From: Trichuris trichiura | Taxonomy: Eukaryota; Nematoda; Enoplea; Trichinellida; Trichuridae | DNA: 64,000 nucleotides | Direction of reading: 5' to 3' | NCBI GenBank assembly: GCA_037903355.1 | Contig: JBAJFE010000037.1 | Location: forward strand, 496,001-560,000 | In this document: positions 36,129 through 47,885 of the stretch, one piece after another | Position numbering within the stretch: position 1 is the stretch's first letter | How the letters are laid out: every line of letters begins with the position of its first letter | Notes under the pieces: model-generated | Told to the model about the DNA's origin: nothing | Seen by the model: only the letters and a program-made list of their open reading frames with translations | The model's database searches: none | Made by a program: the position numbers and the translations under genes

Positions 36129-39100
36129 TGGTTCGCTGAAAATACAATGCTAATTTGAAGAAGTAACAGAGAGGCGAACGCGAATTGAAGCATGCGCTTG
36201 CAATGCAACGAGTAGTCAAACAGCTGTAAACGGGATCATCTAATACAGATCGTTCTTATAAATTTCGAGCTATCATCGGTTAGAAGCTATGCCATGTCGC
36301 CTAGCAACTGAATAGGTTCTATGGAAATGAGAGACAGGTGAACCTTTCACAACAATGAACGCCTGCCTACCTGTCAAAACCAGTTCGTTAAATGTAGGCA
36401 CCTGCAATCAATAAACCGGTACCCAGCCAGTGTGCGAATGAGTAAGCGACTTTTTCAAACATAGTGAGTCAGCACGGATTAGTGACGAAACCGCGCCGTC
36501 GAAACATTTCAGAATTCAGTAAAAAGAATCGATAACAAATGACAGCTAGCAAAAGGAAGTTAGTCAGACAGAATGCAGACGAAACATTAAAGACCATTAC
36601 ACCACAGCAGAACAAAAACCAACTTGCGAAATAATCAGTAGTACTTTTTGCGGTAAACTGTTATGGCAGTACGAGGCGTATGCGACGGGCTAATAACGTC
36701 TTCGATTCGTACTAGTAGATGAAAGAATACGGAAGATAGACACGGGGGCAACGCAACCAATCAGCATTAATCTGTAGATAACAAATGCATACCATAAAAG
36801 AATTTTTGAAACAAACTATTTGCGTGCACTGCGAGACTTTTGCATGAAAACCCGAGCATTGGAAACAAGCATGCACTAACCAGAAATTTGGAAAAATAAT
36901 GAGAATACAAGCACGTATGCGCCCACGCACGCAGTCACTTCTGGTTAAACGGGTAAATTTTCAGCAAGATAAATATGCAAGTTTCTTGTATCGGTGAAAC
37001 AGACTGCTCATGGCTCAGCGCATCGCAACTACGCGCTATCTGCGCGCGTGACGTCCCTTGTGAAAAGAAATGAAGACTTTTCTGCCAGCAAGCTAAAGAT
37101 GACTGCGGTCCACAACGCAAGTTGAACTGCTAGCATGCAGCAAAGATGCGTTGCTTTTCTTAGGCTCGCAAACGCGTCTATTTACGTGATTAATCGATAG
37201 AAAACCCGTCTAAGGACCGTTGACAAAAAATTTGAAAGCAGGACAACTCAAAATGCGGCTACCACAGCCAATAAAAACGCAACACGAACACACCGAAAAG
37301 ATAACACTAGCAAAGAAGCAACCATTTTAATTATGCTAGCAGCCTTTCGCACAGGTTCCGGATATCAAAATTAACAACTACCATTACTTATTCAAATGCT
37401 GTCATTTGACTAAACTTACTGCGGCATTAAGACTGCTTTTGATGAACAAATTAACTAAACAACCTATTGTAAAAGGTTAAAAAAGAACATTTTCTGAAAA
37501 TAGCAAAAAAGTTTGGAAAAACTACGAACGCAATGATTTGTGAAGGATAGTTGAACGAGAGGCACTAATACCCAACTTCTTTGCTAACGGAATCAATAAA
37601 ACAGAAGGCGGCGCAAGACTAAGAATCATTCTGTGGCACTTCGCGACACTACTTCGTTACTCTTGTCAGATAACAAACCAAAATGTTAAAGCGCTAAACC
37701 GTAAAAGCGCTATAGGAAAAAAAATAGTCTACTACAGGTGCATTCAATGCTGGGGAAATAAATCAAATGCCAAACAAGCGAAAACCCAAATACAGTATGC
37801 TCACAGAGCCTACGGAAAAGCATCTTTTGCTATGGAACCATATTCTTTTTAAACTTTTCAACTAAACTGTAACAAACGATGACACTTTAATAAACAATTG
37901 AGCAACTAATCTCTGAAACCATAAACTTTTAACGCTATTCAAACGTCGACGTTAGCTGTCCAATTTGATTTGCAGGTTACAGAGTATTGGGACTTACCAA
38001 TGCAACCTAGAACTTGTTCGGTTGACTTGGTAATGCACTTAGCACTTTTCCCCGACGCCATTAAGTGACTTCAACAACTACCTGCTCTGTCAAGCGTACA
38101 GTATTCTTAGGGAAAAACCAACTAGAATGCACCGCTGACATTTTCGTCTTATCGCGCGACTACCGGCTGAGAATCGCTACCCTTTCTTACGATTTTCGTT
38201 GTCTTCCATTAGTGATTTTTTTATATGTTAAATTTGCACTTCCAGCCAACTAGCGCACAGTTCAATCGTAAGAAACCGCTGTTCGAACAAGTCCGCAAAA
38301 TTAGGCTACTAGTAAAAACTCGACCAGCGTAAATGATGCTGCTGCCTATCTGTGCTCGATTGCCCTAAAGGCCAACCAATAAGTATGCCAACTTGTAAAA
38401 CAGCTGGGAAGAAACAGATGTTTCTACAGTTACTAACTCGAAACAGTTCTATTCATGATCACTAGTTGCACACGTAGCTCACCTCAGGCTAACCTTTGAC
38501 CCCAAGTGGGCACAACAGTATTAGCAGTACATCAAAAAACAAGAGGTAAAATGGAAGTATGCTAAGCGTACCGCTAGGCAAATAGTTGGCATACTTAAAG
38601 GAGTGCTACGTAAACCCATTTGCCAGAATTACTGGGCATACTATACTCTCTTTCTCCCCAAATGGGACCTTGTTAAACGGACACGACTGGCCGAAATGCT
38701 GAACTGATTTTAAAGAAGTAGCACCTCAATTCTGACAAAGTATAAAAGGCCTTAGTAAACTTGTCGTCTCTTTCTGCTACTAAGGCATAACTGTGAACTC
38801 GATTCATCCAAACTAAAGTCTGTTCAAAATAAAATCAAGTAAAAGCACATGCTTTGCAGAACAGTAAAATAATTTGGCGTAACAAAAATGTAGCGAAATG
38901 GATGTATCACTGCCCGGTAAGAGACCTTTAGCTAATCCGAACAAAAAGTAAGAATTATTAGATGCTTCATTTAGTGCTTAAGTTTAGTTAAACATAAAGC
39001 TTAAGAAGCGTGCTGCTTCGGTCGATAGAAATTGGCGGGAAACATACAACAGTTGTCAACGCTTCTACGCATTGAAATCGATTATGACAATGCGAAGGAT

Positions 39101-39648
39101 TAGTATCAGAGACTCTTAGGCTAATGCATGAGTTCTGTCATTGTTACTGATTAGATGTGATAACATGCTGAAATCATAATTGAAAAGGGAATACATTAAT
39201 AAAAAAACGAGGATAACACAGCGAAATTAGCTACAAGTCATCTTTCAACTTGAGCGGAATTTGCACGACATAAACCGTATATTGCCGACCGCGTGAATAG
39301 TGCAGCAAAAACGGTGTTGCAGCTCGTTCACGGAGACAAAAAAAGGCTACCGCAAAATTTAAGAGTTCATGATTATTAAATTCATTTTTTTCATTCAAAT
39401 TTGCATAGAACAAGCCATTTTGCCTGCGGCGGTGGAGCTTTCAGGAGCAACCGCGTTGCTTCATCACGGATAAGTAGAGACGGATTGTTTTTGCGTACAA
39501 AGTCCTCAGACATTAAAAAGAGCTACACCAACGTAATTCATCTTCCCGGCAAAATTTGGGCACAAGTAACACGTTTTAACATGATCACTTTCACGGGACT
39601 TCTAATATGTGAACGAAAGCAAGCTTGAAATAATAACGCGGGAACCGT
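36129..39648. other. No supported gene
   Basis: AT-rich, with only short frames on both strands and no recognisable motif. It may contain the promoter of the tetraspanin gene at its left edge. Confidence 0.4.
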
Positions 39649-40327
39649 TTACAATTGGAAGATTTCCCTAATACCACTTCGTGTAACTCTTATAATTAAT
39701 AGTAGCATTAACCTCTCTGTTGCACTTGTCGATATTAAGTGACTAAGAGGCGATAATTAGGATTAACGTTTCTTTAAGAGAACAATATTTCAGCACTTAC
39801 GGCTTGTTAATCAGCATGTCGGCTGGTATTCCTAATTCTTGTTCGGCTTCAGATTTTGAGGAAGGTTGTTGCCGACGTGATCCTTTGTATTTTTTCGAAG
39901 GGCTTCGGCTACTTTTACTCCCTTCCTTCCAATGTTTCCTCATCACCCTTCGCCTCGGTGATTTCATCAGCCGCATACTTCTTTCAAGTTCATGTCCGGC
40001 GGGACTTCTTGATGATAGCTGAACTTCTCTTAAAAACAACTTTGGCGAAGCTCGATCTTTTTCGGTTGCTGAAATAAAAAAAGGAAAAGCAATTTCTTTT
40101 AAGTTAATCAACCATAATTATAACTGAAAATTTTTTTGACAGATGGATAAGAGCTGTGCTAACAACGCATTATTCTGCACTCGCATGCTCATACCTGGAT
40201 TCGCTTTAATCGAAACTCTGATTTCAACGGCGCCGCTTGGTGGCATATCGACAAGCTGAATATTTTCCATCGGGTCGTCCGCGCGTCCTCTCTCATTCCG
40301 ATCATCTTTCTTTTCAAGTTCATTCAT
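39649..40327 (-). CDS. Small basic Ser/Arg/Lys-rich protein, unknown family
   Basis: Exons 40195-40327, 39801-40068 and probably 39649-39742 are joined by GT-AG introns (126 and 58 bp). The sum is 495 nt (164 aa). It starts MNELEKKDDRNERGRADDPM and continues GAVEIRVSIKANP. Exon 2 is strongly basic, with SPRRRVMRKHWKEGSKSSRS and KKYKGSRRQQ, and ends with an acidic ELGIPADMLINK. This fits a nuclear or RNA-associated, phosphorylated protein, but that is inference from composition. The third exon is the least certain. If it is not used, the frame stops just past the exon-2 donor. Confidence 0.5.
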
Positions 40328-40399
40328 TTATGCATAAAAACGTGAGTTTACAAGCTGCCGCAAAATAACAGTCTCAACAGTCGTACGACATAACGAGGC

Positions 40400-41560
40400 A
40401 ATCCATGCCTCGTCCGATACTTTGACGCTGCATCTGAATTTAAAGTATGATCAGGTTACAATAGTACCTAGTTATCATTTAGCTGACTCGGCACCTAGTG
40501 CATCAGTACATATGCAAATTATTCCATGCTGAATTCAAATTGCGTTAAAATGAGGTAGCATTCACTTTCATTATTTTTTAAATTCAACTTACCTGTGCTG
40601 TACTTTTCCGATCGTTGGTTGCTCGATTTTAAAGCAAGTTGCTTTCTTAAAGAGACGAACGCTTACTCACCCACGTCTGCTTAGGATGTAAAACACAAGT
40701 TGAAAGCTGTTGTTGCGAACGAAACGGCAAAGATGCTAAATGCCATTTCTACCGCAGTTGCGAGACATGCCAGTTTGTTCAACTCAGTTGTAGAAATTAG
40801 ACGTACGCTTTCGTTAGATGATGCTAACAGTTGCGCCAAAGGTCAGATTTTCCACTTGACAGTTATGGATAAGAGAAGCAGTAACACGCAATTGTTGCCA
40901 TAAGATTTGCTGTTAAAAAAAATGTTTACGTCAAATACATTTCGCAACCACCGATTATGGAAATGGACTAGCTAAGGTGTCAAAGATACCAATTCTTAGA
41001 GCTCAGCGAAAAATCAAACTTCCTCAAAAAAAGATTACGATTTAGACAAAATTAATTGCAGGAACCAATAGAGGTATAGCTTACCGCCATACAAAAATAC
41101 AGTCGAGGAATGGAAAACTAAATTTCAACTTTGTCAATCTTGCTTTTCTGAGCTTTAAGAAAGCAACAGGAACCTGAACGGTACTGAGCAATTTTAACTG
41201 TTAGCTGCCCACTATAAGTCCCAAACTTCAAAAGCGTAATTTAAAAACTCACTCTACTATCACGAGAATAAAACGAAAATTACTTTACAGGTCTTTAAAA
41301 TTACAGATGAATTTATGCACGTAACTTTTGTAAGAGAAGTTAAATGCTACGAACTTATTTAAAACAAAAAAATTCGACATTGCTTAATGAGCTTATTCAC
41401 GTTGCGCAAAAAAACTAAACTTATAACATAAGGGACACCCATACCTTTACGGTTTCCAACTGAAGTATGCTGAACGAAAAAGATGCAAAATACAGACTTA
41501 CAATAAAGACTGGATGTCATAAAACGGGCTTTGATAATTCCAGAATTGTTCTTCAGTTTC
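40400..41560. other. No supported gene
   Basis: A 67-codon frame at 40700-40903 (+) has reasonable composition but no motif and no defined start. Nothing else is seen. Confidence 0.35.
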
Positions 41561-41826
41561 ACAGTTTTAAACCCCTTTTGCGTATCCGTAAGTAAACAAA
41601 CTCCTAAATGGTCTACCAGCGAACGGATAAGCAGATTGTTAGAGAGATTTCCCTTACACCGCTGACGATGGAAAAAAGCAGTTCTTTCTGAAACGCTCGG
41701 TAAACATTGACCTGTAGTTCTCTCTCTCTAACAATCTGCTCATCCATTCGCTGGTAGAGCATTTTGGAGTTAGCTTAAAAGCCCAAAAAATGAGCCAAAG
41801 TCATGAAAACGAAGATTAATTATGAA
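41561..41826. mobile_element. Foldback element, family A
   Basis: The left arm contains GGTCTACCAGCGAACGGATA and GCAGATTGTTAGAGAGA. The right arm contains TCTCTCTAACAATCTGC and CATTCGCTGGTAGAGCATTT, the reverse complement with few changes. The centre has CCTTACACCGCTGACGATGG. The ends are degenerate, so the limits are approximate. Confidence 0.75.
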
Positions 41827-42206
41827 AAAACCAAATACTACTAAAACGTTAAAGCTGTACAAGCTCAACTACAGTGGACCAGCGCTGAAGCACACTTAAA
41901 TTAAACAAATGGTTAATAGGTTTAATATAAGATCGGTCCAGTATATCTTTTCAGCTTTTTGAATACGGAATGGATATGTATTGTCTTTGAACGCAGCTCT
42001 TCGTGCATAGAACAGCCGCCTGAATGTTGTGCTTATGTACTTTCCTAAAAATAAATCGCATTAAAATACATACCGAGAAGTTCATTCACCAACGAATGTA
42101 GCGGGCAAAATGAAACAGCTCGATGAGTAGAAATATTTCCTAATTTTTAGGAAATTAATAATAACTACAATTACAATTCGCCCTGCTGATACAATATATT
42201 ACAATT

Positions 42207-42411
42207 AATCATTGGTTAGTCTTTTATTTTCAAGATACTTTAATAAAGTTTCAAGATATTCTTGAAAACTGGGTGTTTTGTAACGGGTTGAATTTTCATG
42301 GTTGTAAGGTCTTTTACGGCTTTTCCCGTTTTTCGTTGAGCTGTTATCTGTAATTAAACTAAAACAACTGCTCTACCAACGGATGGACGAGCCGTTATTA
42401 AGAACTTACTG
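42207..42411. mobile_element. Family B left arm, first of two near-identical tandem copies
   Basis: A 205-bp segment from AATCATTGGTTAGTC to AAGAACTTACTG, repeated at 42513-42718 with very few differences. It contains the family B end (AAAACTGGGTGTTTTGTAAC), CGGCTTTTCCCG and CAACGGATGGACGAGCCG. No matching right arm follows this copy. Confidence 0.8.
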
Positions 42412-42512
42412 ACGTTATTATTGGTTAGTCTTTTATTTTCAAGATACTTTAATAAAGAATCATTGAATTTATTTGTTAATTTATTAAAATTAATTTTCAA
42501 GATACTTTCAAG

Positions 42513-42916
42513 AATCATTGGTTAGTCTTTTATTTTCAAGATACTTTAATAAAGTTTCAAGATATTCTTGAAAACTGGGTGTTTTGTAACGGGTTGAATT
42601 TTCATGGTTGTAAGGTCTTTTACGGCTTTTCCCGTTTTTTCGTTGTGCTGTTATCTGTAATTAAACTAAAACAACTGCTCTACCAACGGATGGACGAGCC
42701 GTTATTAAGAACTTACTGCCATCTTCCACAACCTCACTGACGACGGAACTAGAGCGTTCCGAAAGCTTTGAACATTAAAAGTTGAGTGCGCTGATATCTG
42801 TACCTTTTCTTAATAACGGCTCATCCATCCGTTAGTAGAGCAGCTGTTTTGTTCAATTACAGATACCAGCGCAGACAAAATAAACAGGAAAAGCCGTAGA
42901 AGACCTTACAACCAAG
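42513..42916. mobile_element. Family B foldback element with both arms
   Basis: The left arm (42513-42718) and an inverted right arm (about 42810-42916: TAATAACGGCTCATCCATCC to GAAGACCTTACAACCA) flank a centre with CCTCACTGACGACGGAAC and CGTTCCGAAAGCTTTGAA. It lies just downstream of the dyskerin gene's 3' end. Confidence 0.8.
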
Positions 42917-43022
42917 TTTCAAGATAAGGAAATAATAAAAGCTAATAATGTTTTGCATTCCTTTTTGCTGCCAGGCTTAGTCCGGTGAAAGGAAACTTGA
43001 ATGCAATGCCTACCTAGAAATT

Positions 43023-45337
43023 TTATTCGTCTTCTTTGGAATGGCGCTTCTTCTTCTTCTTTACACTGCTGCTCATCGCACTCTCTGAAGCAACAGCGCT
43101 GGTGTCACTTTGTTCGACCGTCTGAAACGATTATATGAACATAAAAAGTAGAAGAATATGGAGCGAAAGAAAAGTCAATGCTCGCCTCTTCTGCGTGCCA
43201 AGAACCCGTCTCTGCCATTAGCTCTTCAACTTTGACGCTAAATAATAAAATATACTACGCATACGCAACATAGTTGCACTCACTTTGCGTCAGTGTAAAT
43301 TTTTTTCCAATTGCCGGGTGTTCTCTCGTTAGGTTTACCGTACTTGTCCAACAAACCCGCTTGAATCATTTGCTTCTTTTTCATGGCCTACAATACGCCT
43401 GTTAGCTTTTGATTTATAAGTTCTCGTAAAACATCGTACAACGGGACCAAGGCTCCATTTCCGTGGATATACGTCCCGCTCCATGATTACGCGCTTTATT
43501 TTTGCAACTACACCGTGGTCGCAGGTGACCATTGTTGCTGTAGTCATCAGCGCGATAGCTAAATCGCAAGGTTTTTGAAAGTCCGAATAAAACAAATGCG
43601 TCAAACTCACCCAAACAAACCGCTTCCCCTTTAGTCGTAACGATGACAATTTCACTGTTCAACTCGATGCCATCTTCGAATCTTAATACGCCGGGTAGGA
43701 GAATTTTAGCACCATAGCATATTGCGTTCACCTAAAGTTAAACATGTTTGACATTGGCTTTACGCAAAGAAGCAACTGGCTCTCCACGTCTATCGAAAAT
43801 GTCATCAACAATGTAGCAAGCCCTTTGTAACCGCAGCATACTACGGTCTTATCAAGGCTGCACATGAACCAACAATACTTTTTACCATACATAATAACAA
43901 TGACTATTAAAATCGTAAGTGCACGACGTTGCTTTACGCACAAAGCGGAATAACGGAGTCAACAATCTCCTGTAGATATACAGCGTACGCTTCTCAGACA
44001 AATTCGGTCAGCAAACGATGTACCCCTTCAAGCTATTGCAACCCAGACACATGCAAATACGATAATGCTGACTCACCGCGCTGTCTTTCATAATGATTCG
44101 CTTATGTTGAACGAGAAGAGCTTCAAGAGGCCTAATAATATTTCTCAGGTAGGATTCATCGCCTGTATTATCATACAACCATTGAGCATCGAGAACATCG
44201 AACATTGAAACTAGTCCTTCCTATAAGCTGATTTATATTCATTAGGCAGACGCAAAAAACTTGCAACCTCCTCGGAAGTAATGCCCGACCTAGTACGACG
44301 TAGTTCAAGCATGACACCTCCAACGCCAAGGACCAAACCAAGATGGACGCAGAGAGTTCTTATGTACGTGCCAGCTTCACATTTCACTCGAACGATGCCT
44401 TCAAAGGTCATTATCAAAGTGTGCAGAAAATTATCAGTCTATGTAAAATCTTACCTATCTGTTTGTCTGAGTCGAATTCCAGCAATTTGTTTTCGTAGAC
44501 AGTACGAATGCGGAGTTGCCGCTTGACCGCTGATATCAAGGGCGGTCTTTGGAACAGGGAACCAGTAAGTTGTTCGAGGCCCTGTAAATTAAAAAGGATT
44601 ACACATTTCGCGACTCGTTCGAAATTACCTGGATCACGCGCTTTTTCTTCTCCACAATACCATGTAGTTTAAAAACGCATACGTACTCTTTTCCAGCATT
44701 CTGTTGAGACTTTGCAAGTCGAGTTGCTCGATCGATGCAAACGATCAGGCAACCGCTAACCTAAAAGCAAAAAACGTTTCATCAGTACCTTTGTATGAAC
44801 AGTCCAATACAACTGCTACCTTCGGATCCAAAGTTCCACTGTGGCCAGTCTTTGGCACGCGAAGAATACGCTTTATCCATGCAACTACTTCATGACTTGA
44901 AGGATTTACCGGCTTATCAAGGTTGAGAAAGCCAGTGCTACAATACGAAAAAACAAAGGCGTACGCGAGAAGTTAAGAACTCCTTATTTTCCGTAATCAA
45001 TAACAGTTAGCTTTATTAGAACAGGACATTCGCAAACTGCCTGTTCAGTAAAGTGAACTGTAACAATGCGAATTTTATCCGAAAACCTATTTTTCCGTAA
45101 GCAAACATTTTCCAGTGTTCTACCTTATATGCTCTTTTATTGGACGGTTTAATGGAGAACATCCAGCTTCAACAGGCACAAAGTGATTGGTGCGAACGTG
45201 CATTGAAGATAGATTCTGCAAAAAACTAACAACTATATTTGCACTTTAAACTGTTATCACACCTTCAACAACAAAGGCCAATCCGAAGTGTCTACGACTG
45301 GTGGTTCCTCCGAAGGCTTTAGTTCAAAGTTCGACAT
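43023..45337 (-). CDS. DKC1: Dyskerin / NAP57 / Cbf5, H/ACA RNP pseudouridine synthase
   Basis: The catalytic subunit of H/ACA ribonucleoproteins, acting in nucleolus and Cajal bodies on rRNA and snRNA. Twelve exons: 45263-45337, 45124-45215, 44820-44937, 44629-44760, 44455-44581, 44268-44398, 44077-44220, 43611-43731, 43443-43558, 43284-43387, 43186-43237 and 43023-43121. They total 1311 nt (436 aa) with consistent phases. The N-terminal domain has [11 protein letters not shown]. The TruB-type catalytic motif is [14 protein letters not shown], with catalytic Asp at residue 93. [15 protein letters not shown] and [10 protein letters not shown] follow. The PUA region reads [26 protein letters not shown] and [14 protein letters not shown] lysine-rich tail ([13 protein letters not shown]) ends the protein, typical of a nucleolar localisation signal. 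The intron at 43122-43185 starts GC. The 345-bp intron 43732-44076 may host an H/ACA RNA. AATAAA overlaps the stop. Confidence 0.96.
43808..43962 (-). ncRNA. Candidate H/ACA-like RNA in the large dyskerin intron
   Basis: Read on the minus strand, a 3' hairpin has a lower stem GCAGCC/GGGC-TGC, an internal loop, an upper stem ACCGTAG/CTGCGGT with loop TATG, and then T-ACA followed by three bases. That is the layout of an ACA box. A 5' hairpin with upper stem CGTAA-GCA/TGC-TTACG lies about 50 bases upstream. Between them AAAGTA fits the loose H-box pattern ANANNA, but the linker is longer than usual. Vertebrate DKC1 introns are known hosts of H/ACA snoRNAs. This is a hand fold and may be chance. 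Confidence 0.25.
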
Positions 45338-45339
45338 GG

Positions 45340-47126
45340 GTTAACTAGAAATCACTTTATCCGCCAATACATGATGTCTTAAGCCGGCAGGACAATAAAA
45401 ATTGACAAAGACACAAAACTTAAAACTTGTGATACAAATTTGAACCACACAAAGATTTTATAGTATTCTAACAAAAGCAGATAGGCTGACAAAGCTTATT
45501 AGTGTCAGTTCAATTAAAAGTCTACAATCGCGTTAAACGCTAAACCGAATGTCGCGTAAAACGCTATGGACGTGGCAAACGACCAGTTACCGTACAATGT
45601 ACATGCATTCCAAAAGAACTGTAAGTTTGAAGGTACAAGTGCAATATGAAGTTTTCGGACGGTTGGCCCCGGTAGAAATGTGCAGTCTGGTAAACTTTTT
45701 CAAGTTACATTTTAGAAGTATTCATCACTGTTGTCCAGAAACAATCTTCCCTTAATCACTGGTTTTCAGTCACACTTCGTTCTTTTGAATGTAAGCTACA
45801 AGTGCAAGCATGTGAAAATTATTGCCCAACGAGCTTATATAAAACTTACAATGGACAAATGTAGCCTACGTCTAATTAGCCAGAGCAAGTATTTCCTACT
45901 TTTAGAATGTTCCATGCAGAACATCACGGCGCCCTAGGATATTTCAGATAGGCATTAACCTTGGTAGGCAATGCATTGCAGGAAGGGACGGAATATTTTA
46001 GCGCACACGTCATACAGAAACAATGCAGTAAAGTACATCCATAGCCTAACAGAATAATTTACAATTCGCAAAAGCAGACAGGTTACAGTAGAAATAATGA
46101 GTAAGAAGGATTGCTTTTGAAGTATTTCCTATAAGTGGATTGGATTATAACCTAACAATTTCACTAAAAATTGTAAGGGTTCTATTTCTTAACGAAGTTA
46201 TAAGAAAGCAAATTATGCCCATAAGTCACACAAGTAATGTGCGTAAGTGAATTTTCTTCCCTTGCTATTGCATTGAATACGCAACGCTTTCTATTGGCAC
46301 CATAAGTTTTCGTGTTGAAGAAACTATTTTGTAGGGTGTGCGCCCTTGATAATGATTACAATACTTGTTACACCTTGCGTTATCGTGACAAAAAGCTACC
46401 TATACTAAATACTGTACCGTAGAAAGTGTGAATAAATACTGTGCGTATGTGTTCAGACTACTTTCGTAACTGTTGAGTCAGTGGTTCCAACGAGTACCGT
46501 TGTGATTGTTGCGTTTATTGTAAGCAACAATATTGATCTACTTCAAGATGAAGTCGACAGGGATCTTCAGTTGAAGCTACGCGAGAAATTGCGAAGTGAA
46601 ATGTTTCTTTCAAATTATGAGCTTTTTCTGCGCGTTATTTACGATGCGAATCATCGAAAAAAACGGCAGTGATATCCAGCTGCTTTTTACACTTTGCTTT
46701 AAAAATTGGTTGCTTAATGTGGTTCACCGAAGCCCACGTCTTTCTGCAACTGACATACCTTCCCGTGAAATCTTTGAAACTAAAAACGCTTCGCACGTTT
46801 CTTAGGACGCATTCACCCAAAACTCAACTAGGTAGCGAAAAGCGTAGGCCGCGTTAAGCACGTGCTTAAAATTATCAAGAAAAATAGACCGAAAACAGAT
46901 ATTTTCCATATCATTTAAAGAAGCGTCAGATGCACAACTACAAAAGCTGTGGTAATGAAATTACGCAAACAAAACAGTGACATCATTTTCATAAAGAGAA
47001 ATAGTAAGTAACAAGAACAGCCGCCAGCAAGTATGAAGATATGAAAAAACAAATGGTGCTTTCGAAAAAATGCTTGTTTTGATCGCAGCAGGCTAATACT
47101 ACACCGTCGAATCAAGGAAGTCAAAT
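45340..47126. other. No supported gene
   Basis: A 63-codon frame at 46481-46672 (+) contains LLQDEVDRDLQLKLREKLRS and could be an exon of an unknown helical protein, but no start or partner exon was found. The rest is AT-rich with nothing recognised. Confidence 0.3.
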
Positions 47127-47131
47127 AAACT

Positions 47132-47723
47132 TGTGGTAAACAAGTCGGCTCCCTACCTGCTAATTGGGAAGGCTGGCTCGTTCTCCCCTGGGCTCCCTAC
47201 CTGGTAATTGGGTAGGCTCGTTTGATCTCGCCGAATCCGGCCTTTCAGGAACCGCCACAACCGCCTGTGCAGGTTAATCCGCACGGTTAATGAATGCCAA
47301 GGCATGGCACTTCAAGCTGCGGACGCAGGCGGGTGGCAGCTATTCGTGGTCCACCAAACGGCTGCCCGTGGCACATAGGCATGCGCGCTCCCGGTAATCC
47401 GCCTATTACCGAAATGCCGCATGCAGCGTAGAGATGCAAGTGCTTGGGCGTAATCCTTGCAGGTCAACCGCCTCAAGCGGCGACAGAAGCGGATTAACGC
47501 CCATAATCCCTCTGCAAAACAGCTGCAGAGGGGTATAAAAGCACGAGTGCTAACGGGCAGAGGACCAGACCGGGAGACAGACCGAAGGACGGACCGAACG
47601 ACTGACCATTGCGTGTATCGTTGTACATTTATTATGCCACGCATATCTTCCGCATTAAACTCTACCGCACAAACTCAAGGAATCGTTGAAGCAGCCACGC
47701 TCTCCCGCGGCAATTCTACCACA
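47132..47723 (+). mobile_element. Solo LTR of a retrotransposon
   Basis: A 592-bp GC-rich block starting TGTGGTA and ending TACCACA, so it has TG...CA ends with a 7-bp terminal inverted repeat. It is flanked on both sides by the same 5 bp, AAACT (47127-47131 and 47724-47728), a perfect target-site duplication. Inside are a TATA box (GGTATAAAAG near 47532) and a purine-rich stretch just downstream, as expected of U3-R. There is no internal region, so it is a recombined solo LTR. A 5-bp duplication fits Gypsy or BEL/Pao. The orientation is inferred from the TATA box. It ends 162 bp before the start codon of the six-cysteine gene. Confidence 0.88.
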
Positions 47724-47840
47724 AAACTGCTTTCAGAACGCTAAGACCAGACTATATATGCTGCACACATCGTGTAACATGATACTAGTCAATCACGCCT
47801 ACTCGGAAGCAAATGCAAAGCTTATTCCCGAACAAAAGCT

Positions 47841-47885
47841 TATATAAGCTCGCCATAACTGCGATTGCAAATGTGATAACAAACA
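47841..47885 (+). promoter_or_regulatory. TATA promoter of six-cysteine gene 1
   Basis: TATATAAG at 47841-47848; the start codon is at 47886. It lies outside the solo LTR, so the gene has its own core promoter. Confidence 0.6.

Noticed and set aside
46481..46672. 63-codon helical frame (+)
   Set aside because: No start codon, splice partner or family; listed only in the description of that stretch.
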